NCBI GenBank assembly: GCA_020721005.1
Contig: DYNP01000020.1
Coordinates: forward strand, 1-42,291
DNA: 42,291 nucleotides
Origin: Thiomargarita sp.
GTDB lineage: Bacteria > Pseudomonadota > Gammaproteobacteria > Beggiatoales > Beggiatoaceae
Direction of reading: 5' to 3'
The position numbers were made by a program, and so were the translations under genes. This document shows, piece by piece, positions 27,201 to 35,471 of this stretch (position 1 is the first letter of the stretch; every line of letters starts with the position of its first letter). The notes beneath the pieces are model-generated. The model was given only the letters and a program-made list of their open reading frames with translations. It was not told the DNA's origin and did no database searches.

Positions 27201-27281
27201 AAGAATTGAGTAAAATGTGAGGGTCAATAAGAAACCAACGGTCCTGGGTAAAAAAAGTGGCATCCTGCCAAAATTATTCAC

Positions 27282-27422
27282 TCAATAGGGTGAATTTGAA
27301 GCGACAAATTGAGACAGCAAATCTTTAACAAATTGACTGTCGCTGAAAGGAATTTTTTGATCTCCTATCTGTTGGTAATTCTCATGGCCCTTGCCAGCAA
27401 TGAGAATCAGGTCATTTGGATT
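27282..27422 (-). pseudogene. murE 3'-end fragment, copy nearest murF
   Basis: The minus strand encodes the last 40-odd residues of MurE (PNDLILIAGKGHENYQQ through SDSQFVKDLLSQFVASN). It then continues SPY before TGA (27284-27282), whereas intact murE stops right after VASN. This copy runs into the undisturbed intergenic sequence before murF and so probably preserves the ancestral murE terminus. It has no start of its own. Confidence 0.8.
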
Positions 27423-27435
27423 TTCTTGTTTCTCG

Positions 27436-27706
27436 TTTTCTTGTTCCCAAGTGCTACTTGGGAATGCAGTCTTGACCGCGTCGCGGTCAATTATTCATCA
27501 GTGCACTCTCTACACAAACAGGAATTAACCCCTGTTATTGTATAAACAAAGGCGGCCAATTAATGACGGCATAGGTTGAAAAATGGGAGGCTTGGTTTTC
27601 ATGGATTTGGTAATGACTGTGTCCCATTGTTCCTATTCCTATTATTTGTACGAACCGCGACGCGGTCAAGACTGCATTCCCAAGTTACACTTGGGAACGA
27701 GAAAAA
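27436..27706. mobile_element. Palindromic MITE-like element, copy A
   Basis: The terminal inverted repeats are about 54 bases each (27436-27490 and 27652-27706), contain the nested palindromes TTCCCAAGT...ACTTGGGAA and GACCGCG-T-CGCGGTC, and match with only a few differences. The 160-base centre is non-coding and includes a small AACAGG/CCTGTT stem. No transposase is encoded, so any movement would need one supplied in trans. Copy B lies 474 bases to the right. Confidence 0.75.
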
Positions 27707-27763
27707 ACCAACGGTCGTGGAAAAAGTAGCATCCTGCCAAAATTATTCACTCAATAGAATCAT

Positions 27764-27895
27764 TCAGTTTGAGGCGACAAATTGAGATAGCAAATCTTTA
27801 ACAAATTGACTGTCGCTGAAAGGAATTTTTTGATCTCCTATCTGTTGGTAGTTCTCATGCCCCTTGCCAGCAATAAGAATCAGGTCATTTGGATT
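27764..27895 (-). pseudogene. murE 3'-end fragment, middle copy
   Basis: This 132-base segment matches the end of murE (28238-28369) with only a few base changes and keeps its reading frame from NPNDLILIAG to VASN-stop. It is preceded by repeated CGAGAAA-like units at the edge of the palindromic element. A 66-codon frame fuses part of that element to the MurE tail but has no ribosome site. Confidence 0.8.
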
Positions 27896-27909
27896 TTCTC
27901 GTTTCTCGT

Positions 27910-28179
27910 TTTTCTCGTTCCCAAGTGCCACTTGGGAATGCAGTCTTGACCGCGTCGCGGTCAATTATTCATCAGTGCACTCTCTACACAAACAGGAATT
28001 AACCCCTGTTATTGTATAAACAAAGGCGGCCAATTAATGACGGCATAGGTTGAAAAATGGGAGGCTTGGTTTTCATGGATTTGGTAATGACTGTGTCCCA
28101 TTGTTCCTATTCCTATTATTTGTACGAACCGCGACGCGGTCAAGACTGCATTCCCAAGTTACACTTGGGAACGAGAAAA
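27910..28179. mobile_element. Palindromic MITE-like element, copy B
   Basis: This has the same organisation and almost the same sequence as copy A, including both nested palindromes and the centre. Its left edge carries extra CTCGTTT units next to the middle murE fragment. It was probably copied together with the murE tail rather than inserted independently. Confidence 0.75.
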
Positions 28180-28237
28180 AACCAACGGTCGTGGAAAAAG
28201 TAGCATCCTGCCAAAATTATTCACTCAATAGAATCAT

Positions 28238-29710
28238 TCAGTTTGAGGCGACAAATTGAGATAGCAAATCTTTAACAAATTGACTGTCGCTGAAAGGAAT
28301 TTTTTGATCTCCTATCTGTTGGTAATTCTCATGGCCCTTGCCAGCAATGAGAATCAGGTCATTTGGATTGGCCTGTTGAATGGCATAACGAATGGCTTGA
28401 GCCCGTTCCGGAATGATGGCGGTGGGATGGAGACAACCCTTGCGAATTTCATCAATAATAGTTTGGGAATGCTCATGACGCGGATTGTCATCGGTCAAAA
28501 TCACCTTATCAGCCTGTTGCTGAGCAATTTGCCCCATCAGCGGGCGCTTACCTCGGTCTCGTTCTCCACCACAACCAAAGATGCACCACAATTGGCCCGT
28601 ACAATGTTGACGCAAGGCAGACAAAGTTTTTTGCAAGGCATCTGGAGTGTGAGCATAATCCACTACTATAGTTGGGTAAGGTGGATAAATAATACGTTCC
28701 ATCCGACCTTGAACAGCTTGTAATTGGCTTAGATGAGCCAGCACTTGTTTAAAAGGATAGCCCAACTTTAACAGAGTAGTTAAACTGCCTAACACATTGC
28801 TGACATTGAATTTTCCCAACAAGGGCAAATGACATTCTCCTTCTCCCCATAAACTGTGAATTTTGAGATGATAACCCTCTTGGTCCCGTTTTAAGACACG
28901 AGCATATACACTGCTTTGGGAATGTTCCTGGCTGTAAGTCAAGGGTACAACATGGGTAGGCAAATTTCCCAATAAATGCTGTCCGAAGGGATCATCTTGA
29001 TTGATAATAGCTGTTTTTAGAGTAGGTTGCATAAACAACCGTTGCTTAGCTTTCCCATATTCCAGCATATTGCCATGGTAATCTAAATGATCCCGGCTCA
29101 AGTTGGTAAATATCGCTGTGCTAAATGTTACCCCATTTGTTCGCCCTTGGTCAAGTGCATGCGAGGAAACCTCCATAGCGACGTGAGAAATAGAACGAGA
29201 ATGAAAGTGAGCCAACTGCTGTTGCAATTGAATTGGGTTGGGTGTAGTATGAGTGGCAGTTTGCAGTTGCCCATACAATCCATAGCCCAATGTACCGATC
29301 AAACCACAAACAACCTCTTGTTTTTGCAATAATTGACTGATGAAATGGGTCGTAGAAGTTTTACCATTAGTGCCTGTAACCCCCATGATGGTCAAATGTT
29401 GAGCTGGGAACTTGTAAAAACGAGCTGCAATTTCCCCCACTCTCTGATTTAAATTGGGAATCTTAACACAAGGCGTTTCCTGAGCCAACCATTCCGTGGT
29501 GGGGTTAGGATCAGAATCCGGTGACACTTCTTGCACTATAGCGACTGCGCCTTTTTGCAGGGCGATTTCAATATAAGCAGCGCCATGAGTGTGCTGCCCG
29601 GCCAATGCAAAAAATAAATCCCCACAATTAACACTGCGACTGTCCAAACTCAGGCCAGTGATGGGTCGGTGATACGGGATGGGTAACGAAATCAATTCAC
29701 TCAGTTGCAT
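28238..29710 (-). CDS. murE: MurE, UDP-MurNAc-L-Ala-D-Glu--meso-diaminopimelate ligase
   Basis: MurE adds the third residue of the peptidoglycan stem peptide. The 490-residue product shows LSLDSRSVNCGDLFFAL, the ATP loop IMGVTGTNGKTSTTHFI, THTTPNPIQLQQ, MEVSSHALDQGR, the Lys-carbamylation region GKAKQRLF, VDYAHTPDALQKTL, FGCGGERDRGKRPLMG and TDDNPRHEHSQ. The DNPR motif marks meso-diaminopimelate specificity. The C-terminal NPNDLILIAGKGHENYQQ is the part duplicated downstream. Its stop directly after VASN differs from the SPY-extended end in the copy near murF. ftsI, the usual upstream neighbour, is absent; a TpsA-like gene lies there instead. Confidence 0.97.
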   Translation of the reverse strand: MQLSELISLPIPYHRPITGLSLDSRSVNCGDLFFALAGQHTHGAAYIEIALQKGAVAIVQEVSPDSDPNPTTEWLAQETPCVKIPNLNQRVGEIAARFYKFPAQHLTIMGVTGTNGKTSTTHFISQLLQKQEVVCGLIGTLGYGLYGQLQTATHTTPNPIQLQQQLAHFHSRSISHVAMEVSSHALDQGRTNGVTFSTAIFTNLSRDHLDYHGNMLEYGKAKQRLFMQPTLKTAIINQDDPFGQHLLGNLPTHVVPLTYSQEHSQSSVYARVLKRDQEGYHLKIHSLWGEGECHLPLLGKFNVSNVLGSLTTLLKLGYPFKQVLAHLSQLQAVQGRMERIIYPPYPTIVVDYAHTPDALQKTLSALRQHCTGQLWCIFGCGGERDRGKRPLMGQIAQQQADKVILTDDNPRHEHSQTIIDEIRKGCLHPTAIIPERAQAIRYAIQQANPNDLILIAGKGHENYQQIGDQKIPFSDSQFVKDLLSQFVASN

Positions 29711-29747
29711 GATCGGTTCTCAATTGAAAGAGCAAGTTCTCATCAGG

Positions 29748-32528
29748 TTAATTGGAAGTTGAAGCATTATGGGGTTGTTGAATATGAACTAGGGAATCTA
29801 ATAACTGTCCAGATTTCCAGTCAAATGGGGAACGAGGCACCCCGGCCAATGGTATATAGATGAAACTGCTATTGTCTTCAAGATTAGCCTGTCGAGTAGC
29901 CTCGCAGGATTTCTTAAGTAATTCATCGATATCCATCAAGTTACCCGGTAAAATAATCAAACTGCCACTGACAGTCTCATCAGGTGATTCAATGATGACT
30001 TCGCCATCAATTCCCAATTTTGAAGAAGCATCCACCAAGCTGCCTTCGGACTTCAAATAATTGTTGGAACTGATACGAATTTGTCCCCCTTGTCCTTCAT
30101 AAGCTTGGGCGATCAGGCGACTGTCATTTAAAACCACAAATACAGGATTCGAGACCGTAACATTTCCACCGCCTCCTTCTCCCCCTTTCACACTGGTGGT
30201 TACTTCTCCCTGGAGCAGGTAAAATAGAGAAGGGACCTGGATATGAATATTGCCACCTGCAGCCTCTTTAGCCTCAGTGGAAATCTTGGCATTCTCCACT
30301 TGTAAACGATCAGTCAGGGCAATTTGAATATTGCCTGCATTGCCCATGCCGGTGCTTTCAGAAGTGACAGTTGCTTGTTGATTCAAGGTGAATTGACCCA
30401 AAGTCAGCTCAATGTTCCCAGCCTCAGCGTCAATGGCTGAAGTGCTGATTTCACTGCCCTCAGTTAAGCGTAAAATAGGTGCTCGAATCAGAATTTGACC
30501 AGCATTCCCAGTACTGCCTTCTAAACTGGCGGAAGAAATGGTGGAATGTTTTTGATGCGGTTCCCCATTGATTTGGACCGAGACTGTGTCTGCCACGGTT
30601 ACCGATTCGCTGGCTTGAATGGAAATGCGGCCGCCTTGACCACTGCCGAAAGCAGTCGTACTGCCAATTGTGCTGCCCGCTCGCAATGACAAGTGTTTGG
30701 CCATAATATCGATGGTCCCTGCATCTCCAGTCCCATAGTAGGTGTCAGCCGTGATGCCCCCAGGATAATAGTCTTCCCCCTCGCCTGCATCGGCGATGAA
30801 ATGGCCTTGGATGGCAAATTTGTCAGCCACTTGGATATGCACTCTTCCCCCTCGTCCACTGCCAAAAGTGGCAGTATTGATTGTAGAATCAGTCAGTTGC
30901 AATTGTTGAGCCCGAATGACAATTTCTCCTGCATTGCCTTGTCCATATCCGCTTAAAGTATTGATAGCAGCCGTATTCAACACCGCCAATACTCCCATCA
31001 CTTCCAATTGGATGGTGCCCCCTTCTCCATCCCCTAAAGTAGTACTATTTAATTGGGCCCCGTCTTGGAGAGTTAAATTTTGGGACCGGATGAACAGATG
31101 GCCAGCCGCTCCCTGATCAGCCGTTTCGGAACTGGACAGGAGACCAGTGCCAATTCCAGAAACTGTAACAGAGTCCCGAGCGTTGATTTGAATTTCTCCC
31201 CCCCGGGCTGGACCAAAGGTGCTGCTGCCAATTTGGGCACCGTTATCCAATTGCAGTCGTCCAGTGGTAATGACAATCGTTCCCGCCTGTCCTGCATTTT
31301 CCAAATCACTTTCGGCATTGGCAAATATCCCGCTGCTTCGTCCATCTTGAGCAATACCAGTGATATGCAAAGTTTCATCGATTTGAATATCCAAAGTGCC
31401 CCCCATGCCTGGTCCAAATGAACTGTTGACAATTTGCATACCGTCTGACAAAGTTAGATTTTTGGCTTGAATGTGAATGGTCCCGGCTTGTCCCGCTTGT
31501 GAATGTTGACTTAAGGTATTGGAAAAAATGCCGGCTAGCACCAAACCATTGTCATTAGGGGGACCTCCTTCTGTTAAAATGGCAGTTTCTTGAACAGTTA
31601 GGTTGATATCTCCTGCTTGGCCTATGCCTTGTGTGGAACTGGAAATTCTTGAGCCTTCAGTAAAAGTGAAATTATGGGCTGAAAGGTCAATTTTTCCACC
31701 AGTCTGTTGTTGAGTTTGGGCCAGAATTTGAGTATTTTGAATAGTCAGATCATGTCCTTGCAAATAAATGCTGCCCGCCTGTTGGCCACTGACCTGCAAT
31801 TGACTGTCAGTGATGTGCAAACGTCCTTGTTGACTCAGAGCCGTTGTCAATGGGTTGGCGATGGAGACCGTTTGGGGAGGGGCAGAAACACTGATCAAAT
31901 GCAATTGACCTTCCACGGCTTGCAATTGGGACTGTTGACTGAGTTGCAAATCCCCGGCAATAAGCGCCAAAGTTTGTCCTGATTTTACCGACAGTTGACT
32001 GCCCTCTAATTCAATAGCGGCAGGGGTGGTGGTTAAAAATCCAAAAGTTTGAGGAGCCGCAACGGTCAGCAAATCAGCTTGGGTGAGGTGGGCAGAGAAT
32101 GACCCCGTTTCTCCCAATTGCAATTGATCGGCGGTGCTGAAATAAAAAGCGCCACTAATATCCAAATGGGCATGGGGACCCAACCAAATACCAGTCGGGT
32201 TGAGCAGGTAAAAATTGGCTTGAGGCAAATTTGAGCGGATTGTACCATCAATAACAGAAAGAGTGCCTCCAGTGATACGACTGATCACGTGATGCACTTG
32301 CTCAGGTCCCGAAAAGAATGCAGTTTCGGCACTGTTTAGGTTAAATGTTTGAAAACTATGGAATAAATTTTCTCCCCGTTGTTCTCCCAGTGTTGCAGGA
32401 ATTTCAAATAGGGGACCATTGAGTACGGTGATTTGGTCCTGTTGGCCCAAACTGCCGTCGATAATTACTTCAGCAGATGAATGATAGGACAGTAAGCATC
32501 CTAAGATGATAAGGTGGACATGGCGCAT
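29748..32528 (-). CDS. TpsA-like two-partner secretion exoprotein (filamentous haemagglutinin N-terminal domain)
   Basis: Such proteins cross the outer membrane through a TpsB partner and form a beta-helix outside the cell. ATG 32528-32526 (AAGGA 7 bases upstream) gives a 926-residue protein with a signal peptide (about 1-19, HLIILGCLLSYHSSAE). The haemagglutination-activity domain follows: LFHSFQTFNLNSAETAFFSG, ISRITGGTLSVIDGTIRS and ANFYLLNPTGIWLGPHA. The rest, to about residue 840, is regular beta-helical repeat with the recurring pattern G-x-(A/G)-G-x-I-x-I-x-A-x-x-L-x-L-x-x-G-x-x-I. It ends in a short Cys-containing tail (KKSCEATRQ...FIYIPLAGVPRSPFDW). No TpsB gene lies in the window. 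A start at 32654 would put a non-signal stretch first. Confidence 0.88.
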   Translation of the reverse strand: MRHVHLIILGCLLSYHSSAEVIIDGSLGQQDQITVLNGPLFEIPATLGEQRGENLFHSFQTFNLNSAETAFFSGPEQVHHVISRITGGTLSVIDGTIRSNLPQANFYLLNPTGIWLGPHAHLDISGAFYFSTADQLQLGETGSFSAHLTQADLLTVAAPQTFGFLTTTPAAIELEGSQLSVKSGQTLALIAGDLQLSQQSQLQAVEGQLHLISVSAPPQTVSIANPLTTALSQQGRLHITDSQLQVSGQQAGSIYLQGHDLTIQNTQILAQTQQQTGGKIDLSAHNFTFTEGSRISSSTQGIGQAGDINLTVQETAILTEGGPPNDNGLVLAGIFSNTLSQHSQAGQAGTIHIQAKNLTLSDGMQIVNSSFGPGMGGTLDIQIDETLHITGIAQDGRSSGIFANAESDLENAGQAGTIVITTGRLQLDNGAQIGSSTFGPARGGEIQINARDSVTVSGIGTGLLSSSETADQGAAGHLFIRSQNLTLQDGAQLNSTTLGDGEGGTIQLEVMGVLAVLNTAAINTLSGYGQGNAGEIVIRAQQLQLTDSTINTATFGSGRGGRVHIQVADKFAIQGHFIADAGEGEDYYPGGITADTYYGTGDAGTIDIMAKHLSLRAGSTIGSTTAFGSGQGGRISIQASESVTVADTVSVQINGEPHQKHSTISSASLEGSTGNAGQILIRAPILRLTEGSEISTSAIDAEAGNIELTLGQFTLNQQATVTSESTGMGNAGNIQIALTDRLQVENAKISTEAKEAAGGNIHIQVPSLFYLLQGEVTTSVKGGEGGGGNVTVSNPVFVVLNDSRLIAQAYEGQGGQIRISSNNYLKSEGSLVDASSKLGIDGEVIIESPDETVSGSLIILPGNLMDIDELLKKSCEATRQANLEDNSSFIYIPLAGVPRSPFDWKSGQLLDSLVHIQQPHNASTSN

Positions 32529-33075
32529 GATCAATTCCTTGAGGCAAATTGGCAATACAAGTGTGATTGCTTGTTTGCCTTGATGACAAGTTTGCCCGTT
32601 GCAATGGCAGGGGCTCAAGGGTTTTATAAAAATTATAATTGAGAGGTAATTCAAGGAAACGGGTCAGTTAGTTACGATAAACGCGGTTTAATTTAGATCG
32701 TTTGCAGTTGAAAGATGCTAAAATTGTCACAAAATGGCTCAATTGTCAAGTTGTCTGCTAGAATAGGTTAGAATTACTACGTTAACGTTGGATTTTCTTT
32801 GATCGGATTCAATAAACCCAAATTTGAATTCTCTATTACACTTATTTAAGGATTAATAATTGTCCTGAGAGGTAATGATGGACAAGGGAATCTATTTTGC
32901 GTAAACTGGGAAAATTGTTTAAGAAATGAAACTCGCTTAGCCGTAGTTTGTTCTAAGCTGGGGGAGTTTTCAACCCCATAACAATTCATCTACCCAAGCA
33001 TTGGGAAAGGACCCGGGCCGAAATTGGGCTGATGTACAATGGTTGAACTTAACCTACTTTGAAAAGGAGTAAATG
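32529..33075. other. Intergenic region between the divergent TpsA-like gene and glmS
   Basis: About 545 AT-rich bases must carry both promoters. I see no convincing -35/-10 pair with proper spacing. An imperfect hairpin pairs GCTTAG with CTAAGC around 32935-32958. There is no sign of a glmS ribozyme or of a coding frame. Confidence 0.5.
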
Positions 33076-34908
33076 ATGTGTGGTATTATTGGTGCAGTGG
33101 CTGAGCGAGATGTGGTTCCCATTTTATTGGAAGGTCTCAAGCGATTGGAATATCGAGGATATGATTCGGCTGGATTGGCGGTGATCGATTATCAGGTGCA
33201 CAGTTTAGAGCGTCAAAGGGTGGTCGGTAAAGTGCAACTGTTGGAAGAAAGTATTCGCAATTTATCCTTGTGTTCCCCCACGGGAATTGCTCATACCCGT
33301 TGGGCTACCCACGGTAAACCCAGTTTGGACAATGCTCATCCCCATGTTTCTAGGGACACTGTAGGGGTGGTGCACAATGGTATTATTGAGAATTATCTGC
33401 AGCTGCGTTTGGATTTGGAGAGACGAGGGTATGAATTCCTATCTGAGACCGATACGGAAGTTATTGCTCATCAGATTCATTATTTTTTTCAACAGGTTAA
33501 AGATATTGGAGTGGCGGTGCAAAAGACCCTGCAGTGTTTGAGAGGCAGTTATGCGATTGCGGTGATCACCACTTCTGATCCGGGACGTTTATTGGCAGCT
33601 AAAAAGGGTAGTCCTTTAGTGATTGGTTTGGGCATTGGGGAAAATTTTGTTGCCTCGGATGTGGCTGCCTTGGTCCCAGTAACTCAAAGAATTATTTTTT
33701 TGGAAGAGGGCGATATGGTTGATTTACAAAGGGATAAGTTGCAGGTCACCGATGCTTTAGGACGAATTGTGCAGCGGGCTGAGCACACCAGTCAATTGCA
33801 ATTGGATGCTGTGGAACGGGGTGAGCATCGGCATTACATGCACAAGGAAATTTTTGAACAGCCCAGAGTGATCAGGCGCACTTTGGAGAATCGAATTTAT
33901 GAAGAGCAGGTGTTAGAGGCTTCTTTAGGTCCCAATGCCATGGAGTTGTTGGAAAAAGTGCAGTCTGTGCAGATTATTGCTTGCGGCACCAGTTATCATG
34001 CCGGTTTGGTGGCTCGTTATTGGTTGGAAGGTTTGGCGAAAATTCCCTGTAATGTTGAGGTGGCCAGTGAATTTCGTTATCGTCAACCTTTGGCTGATCC
34101 CAATACTTTGGTGGTGGCTTTATCTCAATCTGGAGAGACTGCTGATACTTTGGCGGCTTTACAGGAGGCTAAGCGTTTGGGATTCGGGACCAGTTTGGGC
34201 ATTTGTAATGTTCCAGAAAGTTCGTTGGTCCGGGCGGCCGATCTGGTATTGATGACTCATGCGGGACCTGAGATTGGAGTGGCATCTACTAAGGCATTTT
34301 CTACTCAGCTTGTGGTATTGTTATTGTTGACTGTTATTTTGGGACGCAAAAATTGGCCGCCAGAAACAGAGAAGAGAATTGTTGCCAGTTTGTTGTCCCT
34401 TGCAGAGAATATGGACAGGGTATTGGCATTGAATGCGTCTATTCAACATTGGGCAGAGCAGTTTGCCAATAAACAACATGCTTTGTTTTTGGGACGAGGG
34501 ATTCATTACCCCATTGCTATGGAGGGGGCTTTGAAATTAAAGGAGATTTCCTATATTCATGCCGAGGCTTATCCCGCTGGGGAATTAAAACACGGTCCCT
34601 TGGCCTTGGTGGATGCAGATATGCCCGTGATTGCTGTGGCACCCAATGATGCTTTGCAGGAAAAATTAAAGTCCAATTTGCAAGAGGTGTATGCTCGGGG
34701 GGGTCAATTGTTTGTTGTTGCCAATCATCGGGCTATTTTGCATTCATCGGATCATATTCAGGTGATAGAATTGGGAGAAATTGATGAGTTTATTTCGCCG
34801 ATTGTGTATGCGATTCCCTTGCAATTGTTGGCTTATCATGTGGCGGTGATTAAAGGGACCGATGTGGATCAGCCTCGCAATTTGGCTAAGTCTGTTACTG
34901 TAGAATAG
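33076..34908 (+). CDS. glmS: Glutamine--fructose-6-phosphate aminotransferase (isomerizing)
   Basis: GlmS makes glucosamine-6-phosphate, the entry to UDP-GlcNAc for peptidoglycan and lipopolysaccharide. ATG occurs twice (33073 and 33076). The second is the likely start because the catalytic Cys must directly follow the removed Met (MCGIIGAVAERD), giving 610 residues (E. coli 609). The glutaminase half has CPTGIAHTRWATHGKPS-like motifs and VVHNGIIENYLQLR. The isomerase half has IACGTSYHAGLVARYW, ALSQSGETADTLAALQEAK, GPEIGVASTKAFSTQ, GRGIHYPIAMEGALKLKEIS, EAYPAGELKHGPLALV and the C-terminal KSVTVE. AAGGAG is about 6-8 bases upstream. Confidence 0.98.
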   Translation: MCGIIGAVAERDVVPILLEGLKRLEYRGYDSAGLAVIDYQVHSLERQRVVGKVQLLEESIRNLSLCSPTGIAHTRWATHGKPSLDNAHPHVSRDTVGVVHNGIIENYLQLRLDLERRGYEFLSETDTEVIAHQIHYFFQQVKDIGVAVQKTLQCLRGSYAIAVITTSDPGRLLAAKKGSPLVIGLGIGENFVASDVAALVPVTQRIIFLEEGDMVDLQRDKLQVTDALGRIVQRAEHTSQLQLDAVERGEHRHYMHKEIFEQPRVIRRTLENRIYEEQVLEASLGPNAMELLEKVQSVQIIACGTSYHAGLVARYWLEGLAKIPCNVEVASEFRYRQPLADPNTLVVALSQSGETADTLAALQEAKRLGFGTSLGICNVPESSLVRAADLVLMTHAGPEIGVASTKAFSTQLVVLLLLTVILGRKNWPPETEKRIVASLLSLAENMDRVLALNASIQHWAEQFANKQHALFLGRGIHYPIAMEGALKLKEISYIHAEAYPAGELKHGPLALVDADMPVIAVAPNDALQEKLKSNLQEVYARGGQLFVVANHRAILHSSDHIQVIELGEIDEFISPIVYAIPLQLLAYHVAVIKGTDVDQPRNLAKSVTVE

Positions 34909-34988
34909 AGGTTGTATAGTCTGAATTGGATTGTCTGAATGAGAGTTTTCAGCATGGGATTGGGGATGTTTTTTATCCCGCGTATCCT

Positions 34989-35198
34989 GTGTAGGATGTG
35001 CTGAGCGTTTTTTGCGAAGCGCATCAATTTTTAATTGTGAATTACAAATTATGAATGGTTAGTGTGTAGGATGTACTTAGTGTCAATGGAGGAAGGCAAT
35101 ATTCGAGTCTCCATAATTTTGTGGCGCGGGGTGTTTATTCGGCAGATTAACGCGACAGATGCGCTTCGCAAAAAAATGCTCAGCGCATCCTACGCGGT
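34989..35198. repeat. Palindromic element, copy 2 (same family as 12384-12543)
   Basis: Arms at 34989-35025 and 35158-35195 carry GTAGGATGTGCTGAGCG and its complement, with GCGAAGCGCATC/GATGCGCTTCGC at the inner ends, as in copy 1. The centre shares GAGGAAGGCAATATT and TGTTTATTCGG with copy 1 but has an insertion with an extra partial arm (GTAGGATGTACTTAG near 35068). It fills much of the 563 bases between glmS and the next gene. The remaining AT-rich 270 bases should hold that gene's promoter, which I could not define. Confidence 0.8.
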
Positions 35199-35471
35199 CT
35201 ATGAGCTCTTTTTATGGTGCGTTAGCTATATCAAGTAATTTAATGGGTTGCAAATGATTATAGTGAAATTTTAATGATGACTTTCCAAGTTGGCTCAAAT
35301 AGTGCGTTCACTATTTTCAAGTCAAAATAGACAGAATTCCAAGGTTTAAGTTGATGGTTATGCACCGAGGATTTTTCCCATCTATAACGGGCATTTTTCT
35401 CATCGCAAAATTGGAATAACTGGTCTATGCTTAAACACAATAGCGATGAACAAATTTTTGAGGAGATCAGT

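Larger units (their letters stand above)
27301..28247. repeat. Two tandem 473/474-bp units between murF and murE, each = murE tail + palindromic element
   Basis: GCGACAAATTGAGA recurs at 27301, 27774 and 28248. Each unit carries, in plus-strand order, a copy of the murE 3' end, a 270-base inverted-repeat element, and a copy of the murE-murF intergenic sequence. The two units are nearly identical; for example, a 69-codon frame at 27576-27785 is repeated exactly at 28050-28259. The third occurrence of the tail, from 28238, is the intact murE end. The near-identity points to a recent tandem duplication. Confidence 0.9.

Noticed and set aside
27576-27785. 69-codon frame repeated exactly at 28050-28259
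   Set aside because: Identity is explained by the 474-base duplication. The frame crosses the palindromic element and the antisense of the murE tail, so it is unlikely to be a gene.
32880-33072. Possible glmS ribozyme or riboswitch upstream of glmS
   Set aside because: No ribozyme core or conserved pairing is visible; the type is known mainly from Gram-positive bacteria, and only an imperfect hairpin is present.
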